A stretch of 5,895 bases of DNA, taken from NCBI GenBank assembly GCA_005877345.1, contig VBPR01000149.1, positions 2,829-8,723 of the forward strand, read 5' to 3'. Below, piece by piece: positions 1 to 5,895 of the stretch. Made by a program: the position numbers and the translations under genes. Numbering within the stretch: the first letter of the stretch is position 1; the number at the start of each line of letters is the position of its first letter. Origin of the DNA: Nitrososphaerota archaeon. Lineage in GTDB: Archaea > Thermoproteota > Nitrososphaeria > Nitrososphaerales > Nitrososphaeraceae. The notes under the pieces were generated by a model. That model saw only the letters and a program-made list of their open reading frames with translations. It was not told the DNA's origin and did no database searches.

Positions 1-244
1 TGCCAGCCTCCGAAATTAATTTAAGGCTATGATCAAAAAAATTTTCGGGCATAACACTTCCTATAGTTCTGCTTTGGGGCAAACTTGTATAGTACCCCTT
101 CATATTTACACCAAAAAATATCTGATTTGCACCCAAACCGTGTGAATATAGTACAAACGAATTAGTTAGCAATAGGCTGAAAATTACAACCAGTATTACC
201 AGTTTAGGACTAACAAGGCCTCTTGTTTTGCTAATAGTCTGCAT
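1..244 (-). CDS. Membrane-anchored or secreted GH5/cellulase-like glycosidase, N-terminal part (runs off the left edge)
   Basis: This reading frame does not appear among long ORFs because it is cut by the window edge; 81 codons are visible. It opens with ATG at 244-242, directly preceded by an in-frame TGA, so the start is fixed. The first residues are MQTISKTRGLVSPKLVILVV: a short basic N-terminus followed by a hydrophobic stretch at about residues 14-32, then a small-residue segment (SHGLGAN). This looks like a signal peptide or signal anchor, so the rest should lie outside the membrane. After it comes GVNMKGYYTSLPQSRT and then a segment with FFDHSLKLISEAG. The pattern, a beta-strand 'GVN..G', a polar loop and then 'D.SL.LI..AG', resembles the start of the TIM barrel in GH5/cellulase-family glycosidases annotated in soil thaumarchaea. 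That match is from memory of the family. The catalytic glutamates are outside the window, so activity and substrate cannot be judged. A strong TATA-like element about 28 bases upstream suggests its own leaderless transcript. Confidence 0.6.
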   Translation of the reverse strand, partial: MQTISKTRGLVSPKLVILVVIFSLLLTNSFVLYSHGLGANQIFFGVNMKGYYTSLPQSRTIGSVMPENFFDHSLKLISEAG

Positions 245-267
245 TCAGTTTAGGATAAATATTAACA

Positions 268-277
268 TTATAAAATA
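268..277 (-). promoter_or_regulatory. TATA-box-like promoter of the GH5-like gene
   Basis: Read on the minus strand the site is TATTTTATAA. Its centre lies about 28 bases before the ATG at 244. Archaeal TATA boxes are centred about 26 bases before the transcription start, so the transcript would begin within a few bases of the ATG and be essentially leaderless. No ribosome binding site is visible in front of the ATG, which fits. Confidence 0.45.
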
Positions 278-337
278 GTTTCCAGCGATTTTTTCGTACT
301 GTTAGATTAATTCAGATTGACTTTTTGTTCATTTTTC

Positions 338-1600
338 TTAATTAACTTCTATAATCTGCCCATTATCTGGAGCTATTGCATCAAAACCATACTTTTCTTC
401 GATTTCGTTGGCGAATTTAATACATGACATGTCGTCGCCATGAACTGTAAGAACTTTCGGATTGCCTTTGATTTTATCAAGTATTTCAAATAATTCGGTT
501 CTGCTACTGTGCCCTGAAAATTCAAAATGATTTACGTCTGCAAGACTTTTTTTTGATTTTCCATTATATGATACAAGTCTTTTCTCACGTAGAAGACGGC
601 CTGGAGTTCCCTTACCTTGGTACGACACTAAGGCTATACCGCTATTAGGATTTTTTGCTATTTCTTGCAAATAGAATATTGCTGTTCCGCCCACAAGCAT
701 TCCTGCAGGAGAGATTATTATTCCTGGTTCTTTTACCAATTGCTTTCTTCTGCGCCATCCTTGGACCCATTCAATTTCTGAAATAATTTTTTTAAATACC
801 TCGGGATCTCTTAAAAATGATGGATTTTTTAACATTATTTCATTGGCTTTTAGTGCCATCCCGTCCATAGATATCCTATATTTAAAATTGCAAGTCTTCA
901 ATACGCATGCAATTTCCTGTGCTCTTTCAACTGAAAACGCCGGTATGAAAAGAGTTCCTCCTCTTTCAACAACATCGTAAGCAAATTCAACAAGATTTTT
1001 TTCTGATTCCTCTCGTGGAGTCTGCTCTGTTTGAGAATAGGTACTCTCAATTATTAAGACATCAATTTCAGGTAAATCTAAATCTGCAGACCTCAGTAGT
1101 TTTGACCCTCTAGTGTTTATATCTCCTGTATAAAAAATACGTTTACCTTCACTTTCTACAATTATTGAGGAACCGCCTATTATATGACCAGATTCGTATA
1201 AACTAATTTGCATATTATTAATTGGGTGTCTTTCCTTATACTGTAAGGTTCTTGAATGATTCATCATATTAGTCAAATCGGCGTACTCAAATGGCAAATA
1301 AAAACCAGATATTTTGATCATATCTTCAATAAGTAGATTGGTAAGATCGAACGTTGGATTTGTTCCCAAAACTGAGATATCAGAATTAGATAAAAAAAGC
1401 GATGGAATAAATCCAGAATGATCTAAATGAGCGTGGGTAAGAACAACTGTATTGATATCTTTTGGTCTGACATGAATTGGAAAGAATGGCTCTCTTTTTA
1501 AAAGCACGCCGTAGTCTAACAAAATATTAGTATTGTCTGATGTTACCATAAATCCCGAACGTCCGACTTCTTTACCAGACCCTAAAATAGTTATTTTCAT
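338..1600 (-). CDS. Beta-CASP metallo-beta-lactamase ribonuclease, aCPSF2-like (KH-less archaeal CPSF homologue)
   Basis: A 420-residue cytoplasmic RNA-processing nuclease. The metallo-beta-lactamase motifs are all present: D29 in LLDYGV (motif 1), HAHLDH at 56-61 (motif 2), H139 in SGHIIGGS (motif 3) and D160 in YTGDI (motif 4). The inserted beta-CASP domain follows, with E185 in IESTY (motif A), H364 in EFSGHSS (motif B) and H388 in VHGDD (motif C). The segment GTPGRLL at 331-337 is typical of this family. There are no N-terminal KH domains, which separates it from aCPSF1/FttA (about 630-650 aa), and the length fits aCPSF2. The family cleaves single-stranded RNA endonucleolytically, with 5'-3' exonuclease activity reported for some members; whether this copy does both is not visible. 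The ATG at 1600-1598 gives the expected N-terminus MKITILGSGKEVG just before the first strand. It is transcribed divergently from the adenylate-kinase-like gene and ends 93 bases before the next start, so it is probably monocistronic. An intact active site suggests a working enzyme. Confidence 0.9.
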   Translation of the reverse strand: MKITILGSGKEVGRSGFMVTSDNTNILLDYGVLLKREPFFPIHVRPKDINTVVLTHAHLDHSGFIPSLFLSNSDISVLGTNPTFDLTNLLIEDMIKISGFYLPFEYADLTNMMNHSRTLQYKERHPINNMQISLYESGHIIGGSSIIVESEGKRIFYTGDINTRGSKLLRSADLDLPEIDVLIIESTYSQTEQTPREESEKNLVEFAYDVVERGGTLFIPAFSVERAQEIACVLKTCNFKYRISMDGMALKANEIMLKNPSFLRDPEVFKKIISEIEWVQGWRRRKQLVKEPGIIISPAGMLVGGTAIFYLQEIAKNPNSGIALVSYQGKGTPGRLLREKRLVSYNGKSKKSLADVNHFEFSGHSSRTELFEILDKIKGNPKVLTVHGDDMSCIKFANEIEEKYGFDAIAPDNGQIIEVN

Positions 1601-1661
1601 TTATTAATCATTTGTCTATGCAGACGGGTTTTAAGTCTTTCATTTTTCTTTTTGTATTACG

Positions 1662-1669
1662 TATTTATA
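1662..1669 (-). promoter_or_regulatory. TATA-box-like promoter of the beta-CASP RNase gene
   Basis: On the minus strand this reads TATAAATA, a near-consensus archaeal TATA element. The predicted transcription start is at about 1638-1641, leaving a leader of roughly 38-41 bases before the ATG at 1600. That leader may contain a tiny ATG frame beginning at 1643 (MKDLKPV...), which is out of frame with the gene. The same A/T-rich site could also serve the divergent gene, since its plus-strand reading is TATTTATA. Confidence 0.4.
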
Positions 1670-1686
1670 GGAAATAAAAACGACAG

Positions 1687-1696
1687 AATAAAATTA
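1687..1696 (+). promoter_or_regulatory. Weak TATA-like element before the Fap7/AK6-like gene
   Basis: The sequence AATAAAATTA is centred about 26 bases before the TTG start at 1718, the spacing expected for a leaderless archaeal transcript. The alternative is the better element at 1662-1669 read in the plus direction, which would give a leader of about 25-28 bases. The two cannot be separated from sequence alone. Confidence 0.25.
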
Positions 1697-1717
1697 GAGT
1701 AATTGTAATTTTAAAAG

Positions 1718-2290
1718 TTGTCAAGAATCGTCATTACCGGTAATCCGGGAGTTGGAAAACGTACACTCAGCAATATGTTATCAAAAAGATTAGGATTCAA
1801 GACAATCAATTTAAATGAATTTGTGATAAAAAATAAACTTGTTTTTACAGATAAGGCATTGGGTGTTTATGATATCTATATAAAAAAAGCTACAGTGATG
1901 CTTAGAAAAGATTTAAAAAGATATGATGATGTAATCATTACGGGGCATCTTGCCCCATATTTACTAGTCCCCAGTCAGGTTGATCTCGTTGTGGTTTTAC
2001 GACGTTCTCCTAAATATCTTTTACAAACTTTTCAAGAAAGAAATTACACAATTATGAAAATTAGAGAAAACATAACAAGTGAGATCCTCGGTATAACTTT
2101 ATATGATAGTATAAAAAAATTTGGCAAGCAAAAGATCATTGAATTTGATACTACAACTACTTCTAGTAAAGAAATTATCAAACGCTTAATCGAAGCCTTG
2201 AGTGATGAATCAAAAAGGAGAATTGGAGATATCGACTGGATGTCTACATTAAAACATCATCAGGAATTATTGAAATTAGTATCATATTAG
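1718..2290 (+). CDS. Fap7/AK6-type adenylate kinase-like P-loop NTPase
   Basis: A 190-residue adenylate-kinase-fold protein of the AK6 (hCINAP/Fap7) family. In yeast and archaea Fap7 binds ribosomal protein uS11 (Rps14) and acts in maturation of the small ribosomal subunit; members have weak adenylate kinase and ATPase activity. The P-loop is GNPGVGKRT at residues 8-16, GHL at 76-78 matches the family's conserved GHL in the core, and VVVLRRSPKYL at 91-101 matches its core strand. RNYTIMKIRENI at 108-119 is the short lid and following helix, closely matching the family RGYxxxKIxENI signature. IDWM at 172-175 is the C-terminal tryptophan element seen in archaeal members. The start is TTG at 1718: a TAA lies two codons upstream (1712-1714) and the P-loop follows within eight residues, so no ATG or GTG can replace it. 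The arginine after the P-loop lysine is unusual (S or T is commoner) but T16 is kept. It is followed after 108 bases by the HyuA-like gene. Confidence 0.82.
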   Translation: MSRIVITGNPGVGKRTLSNMLSKRLGFKTINLNEFVIKNKLVFTDKALGVYDIYIKKATVMLRKDLKRYDDVIITGHLAPYLLVPSQVDLVVVLRRSPKYLLQTFQERNYTIMKIRENITSEILGITLYDSIKKFGKQKIIEFDTTTTSSKEIIKRLIEALSDESKRRIGDIDWMSTLKHHQELLKLVSY

Positions 2291-2350
2291 CTGTGCCGTA
2301 TTGTAATTCCGCTTTAATTTCAAACTCTTATTACATTAAAATCTAACAGG

Positions 2351-2360
2351 ATTTAAATAA
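2351..2360 (+). promoter_or_regulatory. TATA-box-like promoter of the HyuA-like gene
   Basis: The element ATTTAAATAA is centred about 44 bases upstream of the ATG at 2399, so transcription would begin near 2381 with a leader of about 18 bases. It fits the start at 2399 and not one at 2461, which would need a leader of about 80 bases. There is no clear Shine-Dalgarno sequence before either ATG. Confidence 0.4.
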
Positions 2361-2398
2361 TAAGCGATGATGAGAAAAAATATCATGCGGTTTTCATA

Positions 2399-4500
2399 AT
2401 GAGCAGAGTAAGAATTGGTGTTGATGTTGGAGGGACATTACCAAATCAGTAGCAATAGATATGAATACTGGTAAGATAATCGGGAAGGTTACAGTTCCTA
2501 CTACACATTTCTCAGAAGAGGGAGTCTCAACAGGTATTGTAGAATCGTTAATCAAACTCATACTCAAGGAGGGTATTAATGAATCAAAAATTGAATTAAT
2601 CTCTCATAGTACAACACAGGCTGTTAATGCGTTGTTAGAGGGAGACACTACAAAGGTCGGAATTATTGGCATGGGGGTAAATTTGGAAAAAAACGATATT
2701 GTGAAAAGAACAAATTTAGGTAACGTCAAACTAGGACCAAATAAATATTTGAAAACATGTTATAGATTTTTGGATACTTCAAAATTCTTAGATAAAGAAG
2801 AAATCCTTCAAATAATAAAAGAATTGAAGGAAGAAGGAGCAAAAGTCCTCATAGTTAGTGAGGCATACGGTGTTGATGATCCCAGTAATGAATTATATGT
2901 TATGGAAAAATCAGATCTGCCTGCAACTGCAGGACATGAACTGACTGGAATTTATGGTCTCGAAATAAGGACCCTTACTGCTGCAATAAACGCAAGTATT
3001 TTACTAAAGGCTATTGGCACCGCAAAATATGTTGAGAAGGCAGTACGTCAACAAAAAATCTCTGCTCCACTTACAATAATGAAAGGTGACGGAGGTGTTA
3101 CAGATATGAATACTTTTAAAACTAAGCCAATTTTGACTGTATTATCAGGACCTGCAGCAAGCGTCGCGGGGGCTCTGCTACATTTAAGAATACTCAATGG
3201 AATTTTCATAGAAGTTGGAGGTACTTCAACAAATATTTGTGTTATAAAAAATGGTAAACCTGAGGTCAAATATGTTACAATTATGGATCATCCAACATGT
3301 ATAAAATCATTAGACGTGAGAGTAGTCGGAATTGCTGGTGGTTCGCTCGTACGGTGGTCCGGCAAAAAGATAACTGATGTGGGTCCTAGATCCGCCCATA
3401 TTTCTGGTTTGAGATATTCATGTTTTGCTGAGCCTCAGGAATTGGAAGGAGGACAAATAGTAACGTTTATGCCCAAAGAAGGAGATCCAATTGATTATAT
3501 AGGAATAGAAGTTGGTGCTGGCAAGAGGTTTGCGATAACTAATACATGTGCTGCAAATGCTTTAGGACTTATCCCCGATAACGATTATGCGAAAGGCAAT
3601 CAAAAATCTGCGCAGCTAGCGTTATCAATTTTGGGACAGAGACTGGGTATGGATACGAAGGAAATTGCTACCAAGATTCTTGATATTTCAATTAGAAAGA
3701 TACTGCAGACAATAAGAACTTTAATAAGAGAATATAGATTAAAAGATGAAAACTTTATGTTAATAGGTGGAGGAGGGGGTGCATCCATTCTTGTTCCATT
3801 GATGGCAGAGAAATTGAATTGTCAATATAGAATTGCTGATAACTCAGAGGTGATTTCATCTATTGGTGTCTGTACGGCGTCAATACGAGAGGAAAGGGAA
3901 AAGTTAATAGATAATCCCAGTCCCGATGAGATATCACTTTTTATTCAGGAAGTTGAAAAAATTGCGATTTCTAAGGGAGCACTTCCTGAATCGATTTCTA
4001 CTCAATCTGAATATATAAATGAAAAATGTCTTTTACGCGTTACCGTCTACGGTAATATGAAGCTAGATGTTGGTACCAATGATACAAAAGAAATTGATGA
4101 TGAGGAAGCAGAAGTACTAGCGTGTGAGTTATTTGGTATCAATGAAGGCGTACATAGAATATTTGATATGAAAGATTATTACATATTTGCATGTGAAATA
4201 CATAAAAAGAAATTATTTTTAAAGTCAAAAAAACAGTCTGTTTTGGTTCTTGATAAATATGGTCATGTTAAAGTATCTATTGAAAATGCAGATATATACA
4301 GTGGTAATCCTCGAGAGATGAAGCAAAAAATTCAATCATTGATTAACGACCATGAATTGGCTCCACAGATTCATATTGTTGATGGGAAAAGAATATTGGA
4401 TTTTTCTAGTTTATCCTCTACGGTGCATGTTCTAAAAGCAGTAACTGAAGAGCTGAATAAAACTGTCAATAATCAAGTGACAATAATTATAAAAGTATAA
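2399..4500 (+). CDS. Hydantoinase/oxoprolinase family protein (HyuA-type ASKHA ATPase), one-base frameshift near the 5' end
   Basis: The family couples ATP hydrolysis to opening or carboxylating small amide, lactam or ketone substrates (N-methylhydantoin, 5-oxoproline, acetophenone); the substrate here is unknown. The gene starts at ATG 2399 and reads MSRVRIGVDVGGT, the first phosphate-binding loop of the ASKHA fold, then hits TAG at 2450. Shifting frame at about 2439 continues as TKSVAID and joins, without a gap, the 679-codon frame that begins at ATG 2461. With one base restored (TTx = Phe or Leu) the product is 700 aa, a normal length for the archaeal family. Motifs, numbered from M2461: HSTTQAVNALLE at 49-60 (substrate-side loop), LSGPAASVAGA at 228-238 (adenosine/phosphate region), EVGGTSTNI at 251-259 (second phosphate loop), LIGGGGGAS at 434-442 and SSIGV near 466-470. 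Residues from about 485 on form a less recognisable C-terminal domain. No hyuB-type partner is present; the downstream gene is convergent. If the frameshift is real, a protein from 2461 would lack phosphate loop 1 and probably be inactive. Confidence 0.8.
2438..2440 (+). other. Frameshift site in the HyuA-like gene (one base missing)
   Basis: The sequence runs GGA GGG ACA TT-ACC AAA TCA GTA GCA ATA GAT ATG. The codon after Thr has only two bases if the downstream frame is to be kept. The family motif is DxGGT(F)T, so the lost base is most simply a third T or a C giving Phe. There is no slippery heptamer of the X XXY YYZ type at this point, so programmed -1 slippage is not supported. Confidence 0.8.
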
Positions 4501-4521
4501 AACAAAAGTTTCATCTTAGCC

Positions 4522-4527
4522 AAAAAA
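4522..4527 (-). terminator. Possible T-rich terminator after the PRPP synthetase gene
   Basis: The minus strand has a run of six T residues beginning about seven bases after the stop codon of the PRPP synthetase gene, inside the 33-base convergent gap. Archaeal intrinsic termination needs only a short T tract without a hairpin, so this is a plausible but weak terminator. No comparable T run follows the HyuA-like gene on the plus strand. Confidence 0.3.
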
Positions 4528-4533
4528 TAGTGA

Positions 4534-5424
4534 TCATTGTTTCAAAAAATAATCTGATATTATACTGCTTAAATCAACTTTGGCAAATTCATTGGGAATT
4601 GAATTTGTAGATAATATTTCCTTGATACCTGCTTTAAGTAATTTTTCTTTGGCATCATCGAGTAAGAGTGCGTGGGTACATATAACATACACGTCACCAA
4701 TCTTATTTTTTTTCAGTAATTCAATCGCTTTTATAACACTAGTACCGGTACTTATCATATCATCTACAATAAGAGCGGTTCTTTTATTTAGTGGCAATTG
4801 TTCACTAAGTGAGATTGATACATCGCCGGTGAACCTATCTCGCGATTTCACTAATGAAAGTATATTTGCATTGATTAATCGTGCAAATTTTTTAGCTCTC
4901 TCTATTCCTCCCTCATCAGGGGAAACGACTATAGGATTATTTATTGTCATATTTTTTTTAACATAGGCGGACAGAGATGGAATGGCTGTGAGATCTATTG
5001 TTGCAAAAGAGCAATTAAGCACGTTCGGACTATGGCTGTCAACAGTTATTAATTTTGTAGTTCCTAATGACGCCAAAATTTTGGCAACTAAATTGATGGT
5101 TATTATCTCTCCGTCAATGAACACTTTATCTTGTCTTGTGTATGCTAAGTATGGACTTACTACACAGATATTGTTGGCGCCATCTTCCTTGCATTTATAG
5201 ATAATCATGAATAGTTGCATCAGATGCCGATCAGTAGGAGGATATGTAGAATGTATGATTATGCAATTTTTTTTGGCTACATTATCTAGTCTAATTTTAC
5301 ATTCTCCATCCGCAAATACACGTAATTCGGTATTCTTGTATTCTACATCTAAGTGGAATGAAATCTTTTTTGCAAGAGAAGAATTTCGGTCATCCGAAAT
5401 TATTACAGTATCATTTTTTTCCAA
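4534..5424 (-). CDS. prs: Ribose-phosphate pyrophosphokinase (PRPP synthetase)
   Basis: A 296-residue cytoplasmic enzyme that makes PRPP from ribose 5-phosphate and ATP for purine, pyrimidine, histidine and NAD synthesis. The fold is two phosphoribosyltransferase-like halves. FADGE at 37-41 lies in the ATP/subunit contact region. PYLAYTRQDK at 91-100 carries the conserved RQD. VDSHSPN at 128-134 holds the metal-binding histidine H131. SPDEGG at 168-173 is the ribose-phosphate region. KSRDRFTGDV at 193-202 is the flexible catalytic loop with K193, R195 and R197. IVDDMISTGTS at 219-229 is the PRPP-binding signature with D221 and D222. Length is close to the short archaeal class (about 285-300 aa). 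The start is TTG at 5424-5422: a stop lies in frame at 5460-5458 and no ATG or GTG occurs between, while the first beta-strand (TVIIS) begins at residue 6. It is convergent with the HyuA-like gene and lies 62 bases downstream of RNase Z on the same strand, possibly co-transcribed. Confidence 0.93.
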   Translation of the reverse strand: MEKNDTVIISDDRNSSLAKKISFHLDVEYKNTELRVFADGECKIRLDNVAKKNCIIIHSTYPPTDRHLMQLFMIIYKCKEDGANNICVVSPYLAYTRQDKVFIDGEIITINLVAKILASLGTTKLITVDSHSPNVLNCSFATIDLTAIPSLSAYVKKNMTINNPIVVSPDEGGIERAKKFARLINANILSLVKSRDRFTGDVSISLSEQLPLNKRTALIVDDMISTGTSVIKAIELLKKNKIGDVYVICTHALLLDDAKEKLLKAGIKEILSTNSIPNEFAKVDLSSIISDYFLKQ

Positions 5425-5453
5425 TCTAAGAATATGGAAATACTTTTCAACAA

Positions 5454-5464
5454 CTATTTAAAAG
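5454..5464 (-). promoter_or_regulatory. TATA-box-like promoter of prs
   Basis: Read on the minus strand the site is CTTTTAAATAG. The predicted transcription start is around 5432, leaving a leader of under ten bases before the TTG at 5424. If used, prs is transcribed on its own with a nearly leaderless mRNA instead of, or as well as, by readthrough from the RNase Z gene. Confidence 0.35.
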
Positions 5465-5486
5465 TGTTAAATAAACTTAGATTTTG

Positions 5487-5895
5487 TTATTCTGCATATG
5501 GAATGTAAAAAGTTTTCAAATCTTCTGCCAAATCTACATTATTGTGAATAGTTCTTGCTTCATCTAAGAGAATTGTCGGATCATTATACCTCGAACTGAA
5601 ATGTGTGAGTATTAGTTTGTTACAATTCGACTCTTTGGCAAGTAGAGCAGCTTCAGCGGCTGTAGAATGAAAAGTCTCTATTGCCTTCCTCTGATATTCA
5701 TGAATGTATGTTGATTCGAAAATTAAGATATCACATGAATCAAAGAAATTTCTTAGTTTCGAGGATGGTCTTGTATCTCCAGATATACCTATTTTACGGC
5801 CTTTTCTTTTGGGTCCAACTATTTGATTTGATTTTATTAATTTACCATGAACGACTACATCTTCACCGTTTTGGAGTCTACGATATAGATTTCCT
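5487..5895 (-). CDS. rnz: Ribonuclease Z (tRNA 3'-processing endonuclease), C-terminal part (5' end beyond the right edge)
   Basis: RNase Z cleaves the 3' trailer from precursor tRNA and acts in the cytoplasm as a dimer with two metal ions per active site. The visible frame is open from the window edge to TAA at 5489-5487, 135 codons, about the C-terminal 45 percent of a protein usually near 300 aa. Numbered from the first visible residue: GKLIKSNQIVGPKRKGRKIG at 17-36 matches the region before the fourth metal motif. SGDTRP at 38-43 supplies the bridging aspartate D40. LIFESTY at 57-63 is the strand usually written LxHExT, here with Glu-Ser-Thr. HSTAAEAA at 76-83 supplies the proton-donor/metal region histidine H76, and LTHFSSRY at 96-103 supplies the last metal ligand H98. 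These are diagnostic of RNase Z rather than of other beta-lactamase-fold hydrolases. The HxHxDH motif lies outside the window. Its stop is 62 bases upstream of the prs start on the same strand. Confidence 0.92.
   Translation of the reverse strand, partial: GNLYRRLQNGEDVVVHGKLIKSNQIVGPKRKGRKIGISGDTRPSSKLRNFFDSCDILIFESTYIHEYQRKAIETFHSTAAEAALLAKESNCNKLILTHFSSRYNDPTILLDEARTIHNNVDLAEDLKTFYIPYAE

Noticed and set aside
1733..1744. Perfect 12-base palindrome ATTACCGGTAAT near the start of the AK6-like gene
   Set aside because: It encodes Ile-Thr-Gly-Asn of the P-loop strand. About one such palindrome is expected by chance in 6 kb, so an operator is not supported.
2367..2373. ATGATGA, a match to the C box of archaeal C/D guide RNAs, upstream of the HyuA-like gene
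   Set aside because: No D box (CTGA) or clear C'/D' pair follows within about 70 bases, and the site sits in a normal promoter and leader region.
2461..2463. ATG at 2461 as the true start of the HyuA-like gene
   Set aside because: The 62 bases upstream still encode the family's MSRVRIGVDVGGT and TKSVAID segments in two frames, and the TATA element fits the ATG at 2399, so 2461 is an internal methionine codon.
3048..3788. Minus-strand open frames of 73 and 62 codons inside the HyuA-like gene
   Set aside because: They lie antisense to a gene whose conserved motifs (GPAASVAGA, VGGTSTN, GGGGG) explain the sequence. Their proteins are proline/serine-rich shadows with no family resemblance.
4039..4056. 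Inverted repeat TTACCGT-CT-ACGGTAA in the HyuA-like gene
   Set aside because: The loop of two bases is too short for a stable hairpin, and the segment is coding in the conserved frame with no sign of a regulatory role.
4741..4752. Perfect 12-base palindrome AGTACCGGTACT sharing the ACCGGT core with the one at 1733
   Set aside because: It encodes Ser-Thr-Gly-Thr of the conserved PRPP loop in prs. The shared core comes from Thr-Gly codons, so a common binding site is unlikely.
4580..5461. Three plus-strand open frames of 128, 72 and 84 codons opposite prs
   Set aside because: All are antisense to the well-supported PRPP synthetase, whose motifs account for the codon pattern. They have no recognisable domains and no promoter of their own.

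Overview
The window looks like a piece of an AT-rich archaeal chromosome. By eye GC is about one third. The gene set is archaeal: an aCPSF2-type beta-CASP ribonuclease, a Fap7/AK6-type adenylate kinase, an archaeal PRPP synthetase and RNase Z. Promoters look like short A/T-rich TATA elements about 25 bases upstream of starts, often with almost no leader, Shine-Dalgarno sites are not evident, and two genes start with TTG. The protein flavour, including a membrane-anchored glycosidase-like N-terminus I associate with soil thaumarchaea, suggests Nitrososphaerota (Thaumarchaeota). The phylum is an inference.

Layout from left to right: (1) the N-terminal 81 codons of a minus-strand secreted or membrane-anchored protein, probably a GH5/cellulase-like glycosidase, running off the left edge. 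(2) A minus-strand 420-aa metallo-beta-lactamase/beta-CASP RNase with all its catalytic motifs. (3) A divergent 117-base intergenic region with candidate promoters for both directions. (4) A plus-strand Fap7/AK6-like P-loop kinase starting with TTG. (5) A plus-strand hydantoinase/oxoprolinase (HyuA-type) ASKHA protein. Its natural start is at 2399, but one base is missing at about 2439, inside the DxGGT(F)T phosphate-binding loop. The longest open frame therefore begins only at 2461. Restoring one base gives exactly 700 residues. (6) After a 33-base convergent gap, a minus-strand ribose-phosphate pyrophosphokinase, also starting with TTG. (7) Upstream of it on the same strand, the C-terminal 135 codons of RNase Z, running off the right edge.

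Functionally most of the window is RNA and nucleotide housekeeping: RNA 3'-end processing and decay (aCPSF2, RNase Z), a small-subunit maturation factor (Fap7/AK6) and PRPP supply (Prs). The HyuA-like gene has no HyuB partner in view, and its substrate cannot be read from this window. I found no tRNA, rRNA, CRISPR array, insertion sequence or clear novel multi-gene system. The most notable signal is the single-base frameshift in the HyuA-like gene.
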